In this document: positions 1-8,945 of the stretch, piece by piece
Layout of the letters: every line of letters begins with the position of its first letter
Position numbering within the stretch: position 1 is the stretch's first letter
NCBI RefSeq assembly: GCF_000374165.1
Contig: NZ_KB893739.1
Location: 177,363-241,362 of the forward strand
Origin: Parafrankia elaeagni
GTDB taxonomy: Bacteria > Actinomycetota > Actinomycetes > Frankiales > Frankiaceae
DNA: 64,000 nt
Direction: 5' to 3'
The notes under the pieces: model-generated
The model's input: the letters and a program-made list of their open reading frames with translations, nothing else
Database searches by the model: none
What the model was told of the DNA's origin: nothing
Translations under genes and position numbers: made by a program

Positions 1-1
1 T

Positions 2-832
2 GCCAAGGAGGAGCTGGTCACCGAGGCGGAGCAGCTCACCCGCAGCTCCGAGTGGAAGGCGACCAGCGAGCGCTTCCGCACGATCGGCGACGAGTTCCGC
101 GCGATCACCGGGGTCGACAAGCGGACCGACTCGGCGCTGTGGCGGCGGATCGCCGCGGCGCGGGACGAGTTCACCCGCCGGCGTACCGCCCACTTCGCCG
201 CCCTCGACACCCAGCGCTCCCGTTCCCGGGAGCGCAAGGAAGCGATCATCGCCGAGGCCGTCACTCTGTCGGACTCGTCCGACTGGGGCCCGACGACCGC
301 GCGTTACCGGGCGCTCATGACCGAGTGGAAGTCGGCCGGCCGGGCCGCGAAGGACGTCGACGACGAGCTGTGGGCCCGTTTCCGTGCCGCGCAGGACGCC
401 TTCTTCAGCCGGCGCAACGCCGTGAACGCCGAGCGCGACGCGGAGCTGCGGGAGAACCAGGCCCGCAAGGAGGAACTGCTCGCCGAAGCCACCGCGCTCG
501 ACCCGGCGGACGTCGAGCGGTCGCTGCGCCGCTACCGCGAGATCCAGGGCCGGTGGGACGCCATCGGGCACGTGCCCCGTGAGGTCGTGAACAGCCTGGA
601 GCGTCAGCTCAGCTCGATCGGCGACAAGCTGCGCGAGGCCTCGGACGCCCGCTGGGACCAGCGCGAGATCAACGAGTCGCCGTTCCTGCGCCGACTGCGG
701 GAATCGATCGCGAAGCTGGAGACGAAGCTGGAGCGGGCCCGGTCGAACGGGCGGGCCCGCGAGATCGCGGAGACCGAGACGGCGCTGGCGACCCAGCGGG
801 CGTGGCTGGCCCAGGCCGAGAAACAGGGCTGA
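2..832 (+). CDS. DUF349 repeat protein (5' end outside window)
   Basis: The reading frame is open from base 2 to the TGA at 830-832, so the N-terminus lies before the window. The visible 276 residues are highly charged and helical, with repeated blocks of the form W-K-x(3)-R-F-R-x-I-G and Y-R-E-I-Q-G-R-W-D-A-I-G about 70 residues apart, typical of tandem DUF349 domains. The C-terminus is a coiled-coil-like run rich in E, R and K. DUF349 proteins are common in actinobacteria and their function is poorly known. No catalytic motif is visible. Confidence 0.85.
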   Translation, partial: AKEELVTEAEQLTRSSEWKATSERFRTIGDEFRAITGVDKRTDSALWRRIAAARDEFTRRRTAHFAALDTQRSRSRERKEAIIAEAVTLSDSSDWGPTTARYRALMTEWKSAGRAAKDVDDELWARFRAAQDAFFSRRNAVNAERDAELRENQARKEELLAEATALDPADVERSLRRYREIQGRWDAIGHVPREVVNSLERQLSSIGDKLREASDARWDQREINESPFLRRLRESIAKLETKLERARSNGRAREIAETETALATQRAWLAQAEKQG

Positions 833-939
833 CCGGGCACGCCCGGAACGCCCGGTGTGCTAACTGCCCGCTTGCCGAAGCTAGCATTGCGTCGTACGTT
901 CGTCTGGTGATGCGGCGTACCTGCGGAGGTCGGTAACGG

Positions 940-1797
940 GTGGCAGCTATTCATGTGCGGGATGTCGGCGACTTCATCCGGGAGCAGCGTCGCGGCGCCC
1001 AGATCTCGCTGCGTCAGCTCGCCCGGCAGGCCGGGGTGAGCAACCCGTACCTGAGCCAGATCGAGCGCGGGCTGCGCCGGCCGTCGGCCGAGATCCTCCA
1101 GCAGATCGCGAAGGCGCTGCGGATCTCCGCGGAGGTCCTCTACGTGCAGGCCGGCATTCTGGAGGAACGTGAGGGCGGCGAGGACCTCCTCGCCGCCGTC
1201 CACGCCGACGACACCCTGACCGAGCGTCAGAAGCAGGTCATCGTCGACATCTACGACGCCTTCCGCCGGGAGAACGCGCTCGCCGGAGCGGGCTTGTCGG
1301 CACGCCCGGCCGCGATGCGGCCCGCGGGCACCGACGCCGGGCACGCCGACGAGCATCCCGTCATCGACGCGGAACCTCCCGCTGCCACGGAACCTCCCGC
1401 TGCTGCGGAGCCCGCCACTGCCGCGGAGCCCGCCGCCGAGGCGGATGCGGTTCCCGATGTCACCACCGCCCCGACTGCCCCAGCCGCCGCCGCGGGTTCC
1501 CCGGGCGGGGCGGGTGCGCGGCCGCGGGCCACCGGCACCCGGCGTGCCACCAGGTCCACGCGTTCACCGTCGAGGACCACGTCCACCAGCACCGGCGGAA
1601 CGCCCAACGGCACAGCCGGGGCGACCGCGGGCGGAGGCGGCACGACCGCCGCGCCCAGGCGCACCGCCCGCAAGTCGGGGGACGGGCGCCGGGCGCCGCG
1701 TAGCAGCGGTACGAAGGCCGCCACGGAGCCCGGCGACGGCACGGCAGGGCCGGCCGCGCCGGCGCAGCCACCGTCCGCCGACGACGGCACCACCTGA
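940..1797 (+). CDS. XRE-family regulator with long low-complexity tail
   Basis: GTG start at 940 with GGAGGT at 925-930. Residues 10-70 form a Cro/C1-type helix-turn-helix (Q-I-S-L-R-Q-L-A-R-Q-A-G-V-S-N-P-Y-L-S-Q-I-E-R-G). A short helical segment follows, then about 180 residues rich in Ala, Pro, Thr, Arg and Gly with EPPAA-type repeats, probably disordered. It sits just before an HbhA-like gene, the same order as Rv0474-hbhA of Mycobacterium as I recall it, which supports orthology of the DNA-binding part. The spacing of 41 bp suggests co-transcription. The target genes cannot be told from sequence. Confidence 0.85.
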   Translation: MAAIHVRDVGDFIREQRRGAQISLRQLARQAGVSNPYLSQIERGLRRPSAEILQQIAKALRISAEVLYVQAGILEEREGGEDLLAAVHADDTLTERQKQVIVDIYDAFRRENALAGAGLSARPAAMRPAGTDAGHADEHPVIDAEPPAATEPPAAAEPATAAEPAAEADAVPDVTTAPTAPAAAAGSPGGAGARPRATGTRRATRSTRSPSRTTSTSTGGTPNGTAGATAGGGGTTAAPRRTARKSGDGRRAPRSSGTKAATEPGDGTAGPAAPAQPPSADDGTT

Positions 1798-1838
1798 CCC
1801 AACACCGCCACAACCACCGGAGATCACTAGGAGATCAC

Positions 1839-2306
1839 ATGGCCACCGCCCGAACCAGCGCGAAGGCGAAGAGCGAAGCCGCGTCCACGTCCGACGTCCG
1901 CAAGCCGCTGTACGCCTCCGTGGGCGCCGCCGACCTCGCGGTCGAGAAGCTCCTGACGATCCCCGCGGCCTACGGGACGGAGGTCCGCCGCATCTCGGAC
2001 CGGGTCAGCCAGATCCCGGCGCAGGCCGCACGGGTCCCCGTCCAGGTCAGCTCGGCAGTTCTCGCGCTGCCGGTCACGGTGGGCTCGCAGATCTCGGATC
2101 TGCAGGGCCGCGCGACCGACCTGTACAACTCCTTCGCGAGCCGCGGGGAGAAGCGGGTGGCGGGCATCCGGCGCAGCCCGGCGACGGAGGAGGCCGTGAA
2201 GCAGACGCGCACCGCGACCAGCAAGACGCGGGCCGCGCGCACCTCGACCCGCAAGGCGGCCAGTGCCACCGCCCGCGCCGTCAGCGACGCGACAACACCC
2301 CGCTGA
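1839..2306 (+). CDS. HbhA-like protein
   Basis: 155 residues. The N-terminal half (K-P-L-Y-A-S-V-G-A-A-D-L-A-V-E-K) resembles the start of mycobacterial heparin-binding haemagglutinin, which begins with a similar A-P-L-L-A-A-L-G-A-A-D-L-A segment. The C-terminus is rich in Lys, Arg, Ala and Thr, a shortened version of the basic heparin-binding tail. The long central coiled coil of HbhA is reduced, so adhesion is not assured; a cell-surface or nucleoid-type role is equally possible. ATG is preceded by AGGAGATCAC. The gene lies 41 bp after the XRE regulator and ends before a strong hairpin. Confidence 0.7.
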   Translation: MATARTSAKAKSEAASTSDVRKPLYASVGAADLAVEKLLTIPAAYGTEVRRISDRVSQIPAQAARVPVQVSSAVLALPVTVGSQISDLQGRATDLYNSFASRGEKRVAGIRRSPATEEAVKQTRTATSKTRAARTSTRKAASATARAVSDATTPR

Positions 2307-2339
2307 CGACGGAGCGACAACGAAACAACGCGCCGACTC

Positions 2340-2387
2340 CGCGCGTCGCGGGCCGGGCCCCTGGCAGGAACCGGCCCGCGACGCGCG
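2340..2387 (+). terminator. Hairpin terminator after the HbhA-like gene
   Basis: Two perfectly complementary 17-bp arms (2340-2356 and 2371-2387) enclose a 14-nt loop, followed by TGTTGTTAT. It lies between the HbhA-like stop at 2306 and the aldo/keto reductase start at 2403. The structure is GC-rich with a weak T tract, as is common in actinobacteria. Confidence 0.75.
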
Positions 2388-2402
2388 TGTTGTTATCAGG
2401 GC

Positions 2403-3356
2403 ATGCGTTATCGCCCCCTGGGATCTTCGGGTCTGATGGTCTCCGTCGTCGGGCTCGGCTGCAACAACTTCGGCTCGCGGGTGGACCTGGCCGGTACCCG
2501 CTCCGTCGTCGACGCCGCCCTGGACGCCGGCATCAACTTCTTCGACACCGCCGACACCTACGGGAACAAGGGCGGCTCGGAGACCCTGCTGGGGCATGTG
2601 CTGCGCGGCCGCCGCGACGAGGTCGTCCTCGCCACCAAGGTGGGTAACGACATGGGCGGCATGTACGGCCAGGACTTCAACGCGCGCGCCTCGCGCCGCT
2701 ACATCCGCAAGGCCGTCGAGGGGTCGCTCAGCCGCCTGCAGACCGACTACCTCGATCTCTACCAGCTACACAACCTCGACGCGTTCACCCCGATCGAGGA
2801 GACGCTGGAGGCGCTCGGCGAGCTCGTCCAGGAGGGCAAGGTCCGCTACGTCGGCTCGTGCAACCTCGACGCCTGGCAGGTGTCGGACGCCGAGTGGACC
2901 GCCCGCGCGTCCGGGACGACCCGCTTCATCTCGGCCCAGAACCACTACAACCTGCTCACCCGGGACGTCGAGGCCGAGCTCGTCCCCGCCACGCTCAAGT
3001 ACGGCATCGGGGTGATCCCGTACTTCCCGCTGGCCAACGGTGTCCTGAGCGGCAAGTACCAGCGCGACGAGGTCCCCCCGCCCGGCACGCGGCTCGCCGG
3101 ACGGCAGGACGAGCTCACCGACGAGCTGTTCGACCGGATCGAGACGCTCGAGACCTTCGCCCGGGAGCGGGACCGCTCACTGCTCGACGTCGCGATCGGC
3201 GGGCTCGCCGCCCAGCCCGCGGTGGCCTCGGTGATCGCCGGCGCGACGAGCGCGGCGCAGGTGCGGGCGAACGCGGCCGCCGGTCAGTGGCAGCCGCGCC
3301 CGGACGACCTCAGCGTCCTCGACAAGATCGCCCCCACCCGCCGCCCGCTCGCCTGA
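2403..3356 (+). CDS. Aldo/keto reductase
   Basis: 317 residues forming a TIM-barrel aldo/keto reductase of the oxidoreductase (YhdN/Tas-like) branch. The catalytic tetrad is visible: Asp48 and Tyr53 in F-F-D-T-A-D-T-Y-G, Lys79 in A-T-K-V-G, and His123 in Y-Q-L-H-N. It is expected to use NADPH to reduce aldehydes or ketones; the substrate is unknown. It begins 16 bp after the hairpin terminator, so it has its own promoter or a very short leader. Its 3' end overlaps the convergent DUF1269 gene by 47 bp. Confidence 0.92.
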   Translation: MRYRPLGSSGLMVSVVGLGCNNFGSRVDLAGTRSVVDAALDAGINFFDTADTYGNKGGSETLLGHVLRGRRDEVVLATKVGNDMGGMYGQDFNARASRRYIRKAVEGSLSRLQTDYLDLYQLHNLDAFTPIEETLEALGELVQEGKVRYVGSCNLDAWQVSDAEWTARASGTTRFISAQNHYNLLTRDVEAELVPATLKYGIGVIPYFPLANGVLSGKYQRDEVPPPGTRLAGRQDELTDELFDRIETLETFARERDRSLLDVAIGGLAAQPAVASVIAGATSAAQVRANAAAGQWQPRPDDLSVLDKIAPTRRPLA

Positions 3357-3954
3357 CTCCCGCGGCGGTCTGGCTCCCGGGGTCCCGGGGTCCCGGGGTC
3401 CCGGCTCGACGCTCGGCCTCGGTCCGGCGCTCGGCTTCGGGTCCGCGCTCGGTCCGGAGTTCCTGGCCGCGCAGCGCGCGGATCAGCGCCTCCTCACGGT
3501 CCCGGGGCATCGAGGTTCTGATCACCATCGGCTGGTAGTGCCGCAGGGCTTCGACGACACCCGGCTGTGACCCGCTGACCAGGACGAAGACGGCGGCACG
3601 ACCGGGCTGCAGACATCCAGCGACGCGCCGCACCATGGCGGTGTCCATCGTCTCGCCCGCGACCAGGCGGCCGGTGACGGCGCCGCCCGCCGCGCCGACC
3701 AGCAGGCCCGCCACCGGCGCCAGGAAGGCGGCGCCGACCGCGGCGCCACAGACCGCTCCGCTGACGGCCGCGGGTCTCAACCGGCTGGCCGGATGCCGCA
3801 CCCGGACCCGGCCCGCCTCGTCGCGCCAGGCGACGGCCTCGTCCGCGAGCTCGATCATGCCCGCCCGCGACAGCCTGCGGCCCAGCTGCCGGACCCGCTC
3901 CGCCTGGTTCCTGCTGCCGAACCCGAGCACGACAAGTTCTGCCACGTCCCCCAT
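3310..3954 (-). CDS. DUF1269 family protein with glycine-rich membrane segment
   Basis: 214 residues from ATG at 3954. The start M-G-D-V-A-E-L-V-V-L-G-F, a middle A-W-R-D-E-A-G-R-V-R-V-R and a following Gly/Ala-zipper hydrophobic stretch (residues about 60-105) fit the DUF1269 family of predicted membrane-associated proteins. The C-terminus is a low-complexity charged tail that runs into the 3' end of the convergent reductase gene. The frame is open upstream of 3954 but reads as antisense of the macro-domain gene. Function unknown. Confidence 0.75.
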   Translation of the reverse strand: MGDVAELVVLGFGSRNQAERVRQLGRRLSRAGMIELADEAVAWRDEAGRVRVRHPASRLRPAAVSGAVCGAAVGAAFLAPVAGLLVGAAGGAVTGRLVAGETMDTAMVRRVAGCLQPGRAAVFVLVSGSQPGVVEALRHYQPMVIRTSMPRDREEALIRALRGQELRTERGPEAERRTEAERRAGTPGPRDPGSQTAAGVRRAGGGWGRSCRGR

Positions 3955-4083
3955 CGCATCGCAGACAGCTGACCGCTGGCAAACCGACAGGCCACACCGA
4001 CCGACAGGCCACACCGACAGGCCAGGCCGGCAGGCCAGGCCGAACGGCCACGCGCCCCGCGGGCCCCTCGGTACAGTGGCCGC

Positions 4084-4605
4084 ATGATCACCGTCCGGCT
4101 CGTCCAGGGTGACATCACCGACCAGGAGGTGGACGCCGTCGTCAACGCCGCGAACTCGTCGCTGCTCAGCGGGGGCGGGGTCGACGGCGCGATCCACGCC
4201 GCCGGTGGTCCGGAGATCCTCGCGGCCTGCCGCGAACTGCGCGCCACCACGCTCCCCGGTGGCCTGCCGACCGGCGAGGCGGTCGCCACCACGGCCGGGC
4301 GCCTGCGGGCCCGCCACGTGATCCACGTCGTCGGTCCGGTGTACACCACCGGGGAGGGCCGGTCCGGGCTGCTCCGCTCGTGCTACACGCGGGCCCTCGC
4401 GGTGGCGGACGAGCTGGGTGCCCGAAGCCTCGCCCTGCCCGCGGTCAGCGCCGGCGTCTACGGCTGGCCGGCCCGCGACGCCGCCGACCTCGCGCTCGAC
4501 GCCGTCCTGACCACCACCACCGCCGTCACGGAGGCCAGGTTCGTCCTGTTCGACCGGCGCATGCTGGACGTCTTCACCGAGGCCCTGGTGGCCAGGCGAC
4601 GGTGA
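4084..4605 (+). CDS. Macro-domain ADP-ribose hydrolase
   Basis: 173 residues. The signature G-D-I-T-D-Q-E-V-D-A-V-V-N-A-A-N-S-S-L-L-like N-terminus, then G-G-G-V-D-G-A-I-H-A-A-G-G and the later S-A-G-V-Y-G-W-P loop, are the hallmarks of MacroD/YmdB-type enzymes, which remove O-acetyl-ADP-ribose or mono-ADP-ribose. All key Asn, Asp and Gly residues are present. The 3' end overlaps the convergent methyltransferase gene by 32 bp. Confidence 0.93.
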   Translation: MITVRLVQGDITDQEVDAVVNAANSSLLSGGGVDGAIHAAGGPEILAACRELRATTLPGGLPTGEAVATTAGRLRARHVIHVVGPVYTTGEGRSGLLRSCYTRALAVADELGARSLALPAVSAGVYGWPARDAADLALDAVLTTTTAVTEARFVLFDRRMLDVFTEALVARRR

Positions 4606-5392
4606 GCTCCCCCAGCCGCCACCGGCGCGGGCCGTCGAGGACGGGCCAACCCTCCCGCCGCAGCAGCGCGGCGGCGGCGATCCAGCGCTGGCGCGGTCCG
4701 AACGTCCCCCGCGGTGCCGCTCGCTCCCAGGCCAGGTCGAACGCGGCGAGCAGCGCGTGGACGTCCTCACCGGGCACGTTGCGGGCGATCAGCGCCTTGG
4801 GCAGCCGCGGCGCCAGGTCGGAGGGGCGGAGCAGGCTCGGCAGGTGCGCCGAGAACGTCAGGGTCGCCGGGACCCCGCCCGCCCCGAGGGCGAACCAGCA
4901 GGCCCGGCGGCCGATCTCGTCGCAGGTGCCCTCGACCAGCATCCCGCCGGTCGACAGCCGTCCCGCCATGGCCGCCCAGGCCGATCCCACAGCCCGCTCG
5001 TCGTACTGACGCAGCACGTTCATCGCCCGGATCACGACCGGGCGGTGCCCGGCCAGCTCGAACCCGCCGAGGGCGAACAGCAGCCCGGGCGGGCGGGCGG
5101 CAGCCTGCGCGACGACGACCCGTTCGGGGGCGAGCTCGAGGCCGACGACCCGCACGTCGGGCCGCACCGGGCGCAGCCGTTCGTACATCTCGACCGTGGT
5201 GACCGGTGATGCCCCGAAGCCGACGTCCACGACCAGCGGGTCGGCGGCGCGGCGCAGCGGCGACCAGGCTGCGGCGGCCAGCCACCGGTCGACCCGCCGC
5301 AGCCGGTTGGGTGCCGTGGTGCCCCTGGTGGGCACCCCCAGCGCCCGCGCCCGGCCGGCGGCAAGGCGGGGTCGACGCCGCGCCACTGTCAC
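4574..5392 (-). CDS. Class I SAM-dependent methyltransferase-like protein
   Basis: 272 residues from GTG at 5392, chosen because GGAGGG lies about 9 bases upstream. A glycine-rich motif I (V-D-V-G-F-G-A-S-P) is followed by V-V-G-L-E-L-A-P-E-R, the acidic strand-2 end of a Rossmann-fold methyltransferase. A later L-V-E-G-T-C-D-E-I-G segment is characteristic of an uncharacterised actinobacterial group. The target is unknown. Divergent from mshA across about 210 bp. Confidence 0.75.
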   Translation of the reverse strand: MTVARRRPRLAAGRARALGVPTRGTTAPNRLRRVDRWLAAAAWSPLRRAADPLVVDVGFGASPVTTVEMYERLRPVRPDVRVVGLELAPERVVVAQAAARPPGLLFALGGFELAGHRPVVIRAMNVLRQYDERAVGSAWAAMAGRLSTGGMLVEGTCDEIGRRACWFALGAGGVPATLTFSAHLPSLLRPSDLAPRLPKALIARNVPGEDVHALLAAFDLAWERAAPRGTFGPRQRWIAAAALLRREGWPVLDGPRRWRLGELTVAWPPGPR

Positions 5393-5606
5393 TCCGCTCA
5401 CACCCTCCGCAAAACACCGGCCGCGAATCCCCTGGTCACGCAGGGTCGGTCGGAATGGCACCCACTCGGCGCGGGCACAAACAGCTGGTGTCGAGTGTGC
5501 CGGGCGGGCATAGGACGGACACCGCCCGACGTTGTCGACGTTGGCGACGACTGTCACGTCCGGTTCATATTGGTCTGTCGCGTCGGTCCCGTTCTGGAGG
5601 TGGTTG

Positions 5607-6986
5607 GTGCACCTGGTCGATGGCATGCCGCCGGCCCGTGGTGAGGGCGTCCGGCCGAGGAGGCCGTCGCGGGTGGCGATGCTCTCGATGCACACGTCAC
5701 CGCTGGAACAGCCGGGAACCGGTGATGCGGGCGGAATGAACGTCTACATCATCGAACTCGCGCGCCAGCTCGCCGCTCTCGGTACCGAGGTCGAGGTGTT
5801 CACCCGTGCCGTGAGCAGCCGTCTCCCACCCACCGCGGAGATCGTTCCTGGTGTGACGGTACGCCACGTCCCGGCCGGCCCGTACGAGGACATCGGCCGC
5901 GCCGAGCTCCCCGCCTGGCTGTGCGCGTTCACGGCGGACGTCCTGCGCACCGAGGCCGGGTACGAGGCCGGCTGGTTCGACGTCGTCCACTCGCACTACT
6001 GGCTTTCCGGGCAGGTCGGCCGTTCGGTGGCCCGGCGGTGGGGCGTCCCGCTGGTGCACACCTCGCACACCCTGGCGAAGGTCAAGAACGCCTCGCTCGC
6101 GGACGGCGACCGCCCGGAACCCGACCTGCGGCTTCGCGGCGAGCAGGCGGTGATCGACAGCGCCAGCCGCCTCATCGCCTCGACGCAGACCGAGCGCCGG
6201 CACCTGACCGATCTCTACGGCGCCGCGCCGAGCCAGGTGGACGTCGTCGCCCCCGGCGTCGACCTGGACGTCTTCCGCCCCGACGGGCCCCGGCCGCCCG
6301 GCGGAGACGACAGGGGCTCGTCGGACGGCGGGCCCGACCGCGAGCCGGACGGTGGAGCGCGGGCCGCCCGCGCGCGGCTGGGTTTCGACCCCGACACCCA
6401 GATCCTGCTGTTCGTCGGGCGGATCCAGCCGCTGAAGGCACCGGACGTCCTGCTCGCCGCCGCGGCCGACCTCGTCCGCCGCGACCCGCGCCGCCGCGGG
6501 CGGCTCGCGGTCGTCGTCGTGGGCGGGCCCAGCGGCTCCGGCCTCGAACGCCCCGACTCCCTGGTCAAGCTCGCCGCGGAACTCGGCATCGCCGACATCG
6601 TCCACTTCCAGCCCCCGGTCCCGCAGGAGCAGCTCGCCGACTGGTACCGGGCGGCCACCGCGGTCGTCGTGCCCAGCCACAGCGAGAGCTTCGGCCTGGT
6701 CGCGGTGGAGGCTCAGGCTTGCGGCACCCCGGTTGTCGCCGCCGCTGTCGGCGGGCTGTGCACCGCCGTCGAGCACGGGACGTCCGGTGTCCTCGTCCAC
6801 GGCTGGAACCCGGCGGACTACGCCGACGCGCTGGAACGCATCCTCACCGAGGAGCGGTGGCGGCGGCACCTGTCAGCCGGTGCCCGGGCACGGGCCGCCG
6901 GTTTCGGTTGGAGCGCCACCGCCCGGGGCGTCCTCGCGAGCTACCAGGCGGCGGCCACGGCTGTGCCGAGGGCGCTGGCCGGCTAA
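5607..6986 (+). CDS. mshA: D-inositol-3-phosphate glycosyltransferase MshA
   Basis: First committed enzyme of mycothiol synthesis, transferring GlcNAc from UDP-GlcNAc to inositol-3-phosphate. The GT-B fold shows [22 protein letters not shown] and the C-terminal [11 protein letters not shown] nucleotide-sugar motif, both typical of MshA. I prefer GTG at 5607 because GGAGGT lies at 5596-5601; an in-frame ATG at 5532 would add 25 unlikely residues. A Gly/Asp-rich insertion (residues about 230-255) sits between the two domains. The YbjN-like gene downstream is the same neighbour as in Mycobacterium (Rv0486-Rv0487, from memory). Confidence 0.93.
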   Translation: MHLVDGMPPARGEGVRPRRPSRVAMLSMHTSPLEQPGTGDAGGMNVYIIELARQLAALGTEVEVFTRAVSSRLPPTAEIVPGVTVRHVPAGPYEDIGRAELPAWLCAFTADVLRTEAGYEAGWFDVVHSHYWLSGQVGRSVARRWGVPLVHTSHTLAKVKNASLADGDRPEPDLRLRGEQAVIDSASRLIASTQTERRHLTDLYGAAPSQVDVVAPGVDLDVFRPDGPRPPGGDDRGSSDGGPDREPDGGARAARARLGFDPDTQILLFVGRIQPLKAPDVLLAAAADLVRRDPRRRGRLAVVVVGGPSGSGLERPDSLVKLAAELGIADIVHFQPPVPQEQLADWYRAATAVVVPSHSESFGLVAVEAQACGTPVVAAAVGGLCTAVEHGTSGVLVHGWNPADYADALERILTEERWRRHLSAGARARAAGFGWSATARGVLASYQAAATAVPRALAG

Positions 6987-7072
6987 CGTCAGCGATGGGG
7001 CCGCCGGCCCCACCGCCCGCTGCCCGCCACCCGCCGGCTTGACCCGCACCGCATCCGGGGAGATCCCTGCCC

Positions 7073-7567
7073 ATGACGGCACCCATAGACGTTTCCGAAC
7101 GTACCCGGCTCGACGACGTGATCAGGGCCGCGCTGGACGATCTCGGCGTGTCCTACGAGCACGCCGACACCGGTGCCTTCCTGGTGGCCCTGGAGGGCGA
7201 GCACAAGCTGCGCACCATGACCTGGCTGGTGGTGCAGGACCACACCCTGCTCGTGGAGGCGTTCTTCATGCGGGCCCCGGCGGAGAACGCCGCCGGCACC
7301 TACGGCTTCCTGCTGGGCCGCAACGCGCGCACCTACGGAGTGCACTTCTCCATCGACCGGGTGGGCGACATCTTCCTGACCGGGCAGGTCCCGCTCACGG
7401 CGGTCAGCGCCGAGGAGATCGACCGGCTGCTGGGCTGCGTCGGCTCGTACGCCGACGACAACTTCGACCCGGCCATCGCGCTCGGCTTCGCCGGCGCCAT
7501 CGAGCGTGAGCGGGCGTGGCGGGCCAAGCTCGCCGCCGACGCGGGCAGCGCCGCCCGCCCCACCTGA
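7073..7567 (+). CDS. YbjN-domain protein
   Basis: 164 residues with the mixed alpha/beta layout of YbjN / type III secretion chaperone-like proteins: R-L-D-D-V-I-R-A-A-L-D-D-L-G-V-S-Y-E near the start, then A-F-F-M-R-A-P and a C-terminal helical E-R-E-R-A-W-R-A-K. It follows mshA as Rv0487 does in Mycobacterium (recalled). No enzyme motif is visible; a chaperone-like or regulatory role is only inferred. GGGGAG precedes the ATG. Confidence 0.8.
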   Translation: MTAPIDVSERTRLDDVIRAALDDLGVSYEHADTGAFLVALEGEHKLRTMTWLVVQDHTLLVEAFFMRAPAENAAGTYGFLLGRNARTYGVHFSIDRVGDIFLTGQVPLTAVSAEEIDRLLGCVGSYADDNFDPAIALGFAGAIERERAWRAKLAADAGSAARPT

Positions 7568-7580
7568 GTCCGGGCCGCGC

Positions 7581-8165
7581 TCAGCCCTTGACCCGCTGCA
7601 GGCGGGCCGACAGGTGCGACTGCAGCGGCCTGCCGCCGGCCTCCATGTCGATCGCGTAGGCCAGGTCACCACCCTCGACCAGGCCGTACAGCCGTACCGA
7701 CCGGGTGACCTCCCGAGCGGTGGCCGTCCTGATCAGGACGTTCGAGTCAAGGTCGATCCGGGTGCCGGCGACCGTTCCGACATAGAGCTCGGCGATGCCG
7801 AACGGGTGCGCCAGCGTCACCTCGACGACCGGGCGGCGATCGGCGCCGCCGTCCGGTCCGGGATCGCCGGACGGCGGCTGCACCCGCCAGAACCCGGTCT
7901 CGGTGGCGAGCGGGCTGCCCGGCTCGCGCCCGTCCCGCGGCTCGTCGGCCCACCAGGTGTGCGACACGTAGCCCAGCGCCGGACGCCCGTCGGCGGCGAA
8001 GGTGATCTCCTGCCCGTAGCGGAACGACTCCAGGCCCTCGTAGCCTCCGACGCCCTCGCCACGCCAGGTGCCGACCAGGAAAGCCAGCGGCAGCAGGCTC
8101 GCGTGCAGGTCGGGCGGGGGCGCCGCCGCAACCGTGCCCGTGTCGCCGCTCCGGTCCGTTCCCAT
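7581..8165 (-). CDS. Nitrobindin-like heme-binding beta-barrel (FABP-like)
   Basis: 194 residues from ATG at 8165, with GAGGAG about 12 bases upstream. The motif L-V-G-T-W-R-G-E-G-V-G-G-Y near residue 30 is the conserved G-x-W-x-G-x-G entry strand of nitrobindin/THAP4-like barrels. Later strands (G-F-W-R-V, V-E-V-T-L-A-H-P-F-G-I-A-E) and a near-C-terminal R-L-Q-R fit the family. These proteins bind heme b and react with NO or peroxynitrite. In Mycobacterium the relative Rv0813c neighbours the sulfurtransferase genes; here they are about 4.4 kb away. Confidence 0.88.
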   Translation of the reverse strand: MGTDRSGDTGTVAAAPPPDLHASLLPLAFLVGTWRGEGVGGYEGLESFRYGQEITFAADGRPALGYVSHTWWADEPRDGREPGSPLATETGFWRVQPPSGDPGPDGGADRRPVVEVTLAHPFGIAELYVGTVAGTRIDLDSNVLIRTATAREVTRSVRLYGLVEGGDLAYAIDMEAGGRPLQSHLSARLQRVKG

Positions 8166-8191
8166 CGGTGCTCCGCTCCTCGCCCGCCGGC

Positions 8192-8293
8192 TCAGCGCCG
8201 GCCCCCGTACAACTTGTAGACCGCGTAGCCGGAGAACCAGGCGATGAGCATCGCCATTGCCACCAGCAGGCCGCTCATGAAGTAGTGCAGCAC
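8192..8293 (-). CDS. Small single-pass membrane protein
   Basis: 33 residues if GTG at 8293 is used, or 28 from the ATG at 8278. The peptide is one hydrophobic helix (L-L-V-A-M-A-M-L-I-A-W-F-S-G-Y-A-V-Y) ending in K-L-Y-G-G-R-R, so an inside-positive single membrane span. It lies 26 bp upstream of the nitrobindin-like gene on the same strand. No clear Shine-Dalgarno site for either start. Function unknown. Confidence 0.5.
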   Translation of the reverse strand: MLHYFMSGLLVAMAMLIAWFSGYAVYKLYGGRR

Positions 8294-8417
8294 GGAGCAC
8301 AGCCTAGGACGACCACGGCCGCGTTCTGCCGCCACCGTCCCGGAAGTGCCCGGCCGGGCAGGTCCGTCGCGGGTGGGCCCGGCCGCACGACGCGCGTGGG
8401 ACGGGCACACTGGGCGC

Positions 8418-8780
8418 GTGACACGATCGCTTGTCGTCAAGGTGACCGCCGGCTCCGACGCCCCGGAGCGCTGCTCCCAGGCCTTCACCGTGGCCTCCAT
8501 CGCCGTGGCCTCGGGGGTGGACGTCTCCCTGTGGCTCACCGGCGAATCCGCCTGGTTCGCTCTCCCCGGCCGGGCCGCCGAGTTCACGCTGCCGGAGTCG
8601 GCCCCGCTCACCGACCTGCTCGACGCCGTCCTGGCCGGCGGCCGGGTCACGCTCTGCACGCAGTGCGCCGCGCGGCGCTCGATCGGCCCGGACGACGTGA
8701 TCGAGGGCGTGCGCATCGCCGGTGCGGCGGTGTTCGTCAGCGAGGCACTAGCCGACGGCGCCCAGGCACTCGTGTACTGA
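8418..8780 (+). CDS. DsrE-family protein
   Basis: 120 residues from GTG at 8418. It opens with R-S-L-V-V-K-V-T-A-G-S-D-A-P-E-R-C, then F-T-V-A-S-I-A-V-A-S-G-V-D-V-S-L-W-L-T-G, the core of DsrE/DsrF/YchN-like folds. Two Cys residues (C-T-Q-C-A-A-R-R) sit near residue 80, where DsrE proteins carry a sulfur-accepting Cys. A sulfur-relay role fits the sulfurtransferase and MoaD-like genes further along but is not proven. Confidence 0.75.
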   Translation: MTRSLVVKVTAGSDAPERCSQAFTVASIAVASGVDVSLWLTGESAWFALPGRAAEFTLPESAPLTDLLDAVLAGGRVTLCTQCAARRSIGPDDVIEGVRIAGAAVFVSEALADGAQALVY

Positions 8781-8800
8781 CATCAGCCGGACACCACACT

Positions 8801-8840
8801 TCACCCGGACATCACTCCGGTCACCCGGACATCACTCCGG
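8801..8840. repeat. Perfect 20-bp tandem duplication
   Basis: Two adjoining identical 20-bp units (8801-8820 and 8821-8840), each starting TCACCCGGACATC. A partial third version (ACACCACACTTC) precedes them. They lie in the 165-bp gap after the DsrE-like gene and before the next small gene. Confidence 0.9.
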
Positions 8841-8945
8841 GTTGCACACACCCGACGCACATGCGCGAAGCGCGGGACGTCCTGCTGCACGTACACAGCG
8901 GACCACTGACAGCACACGACCTGGCACGTTCTCCCGGCCATCGGG

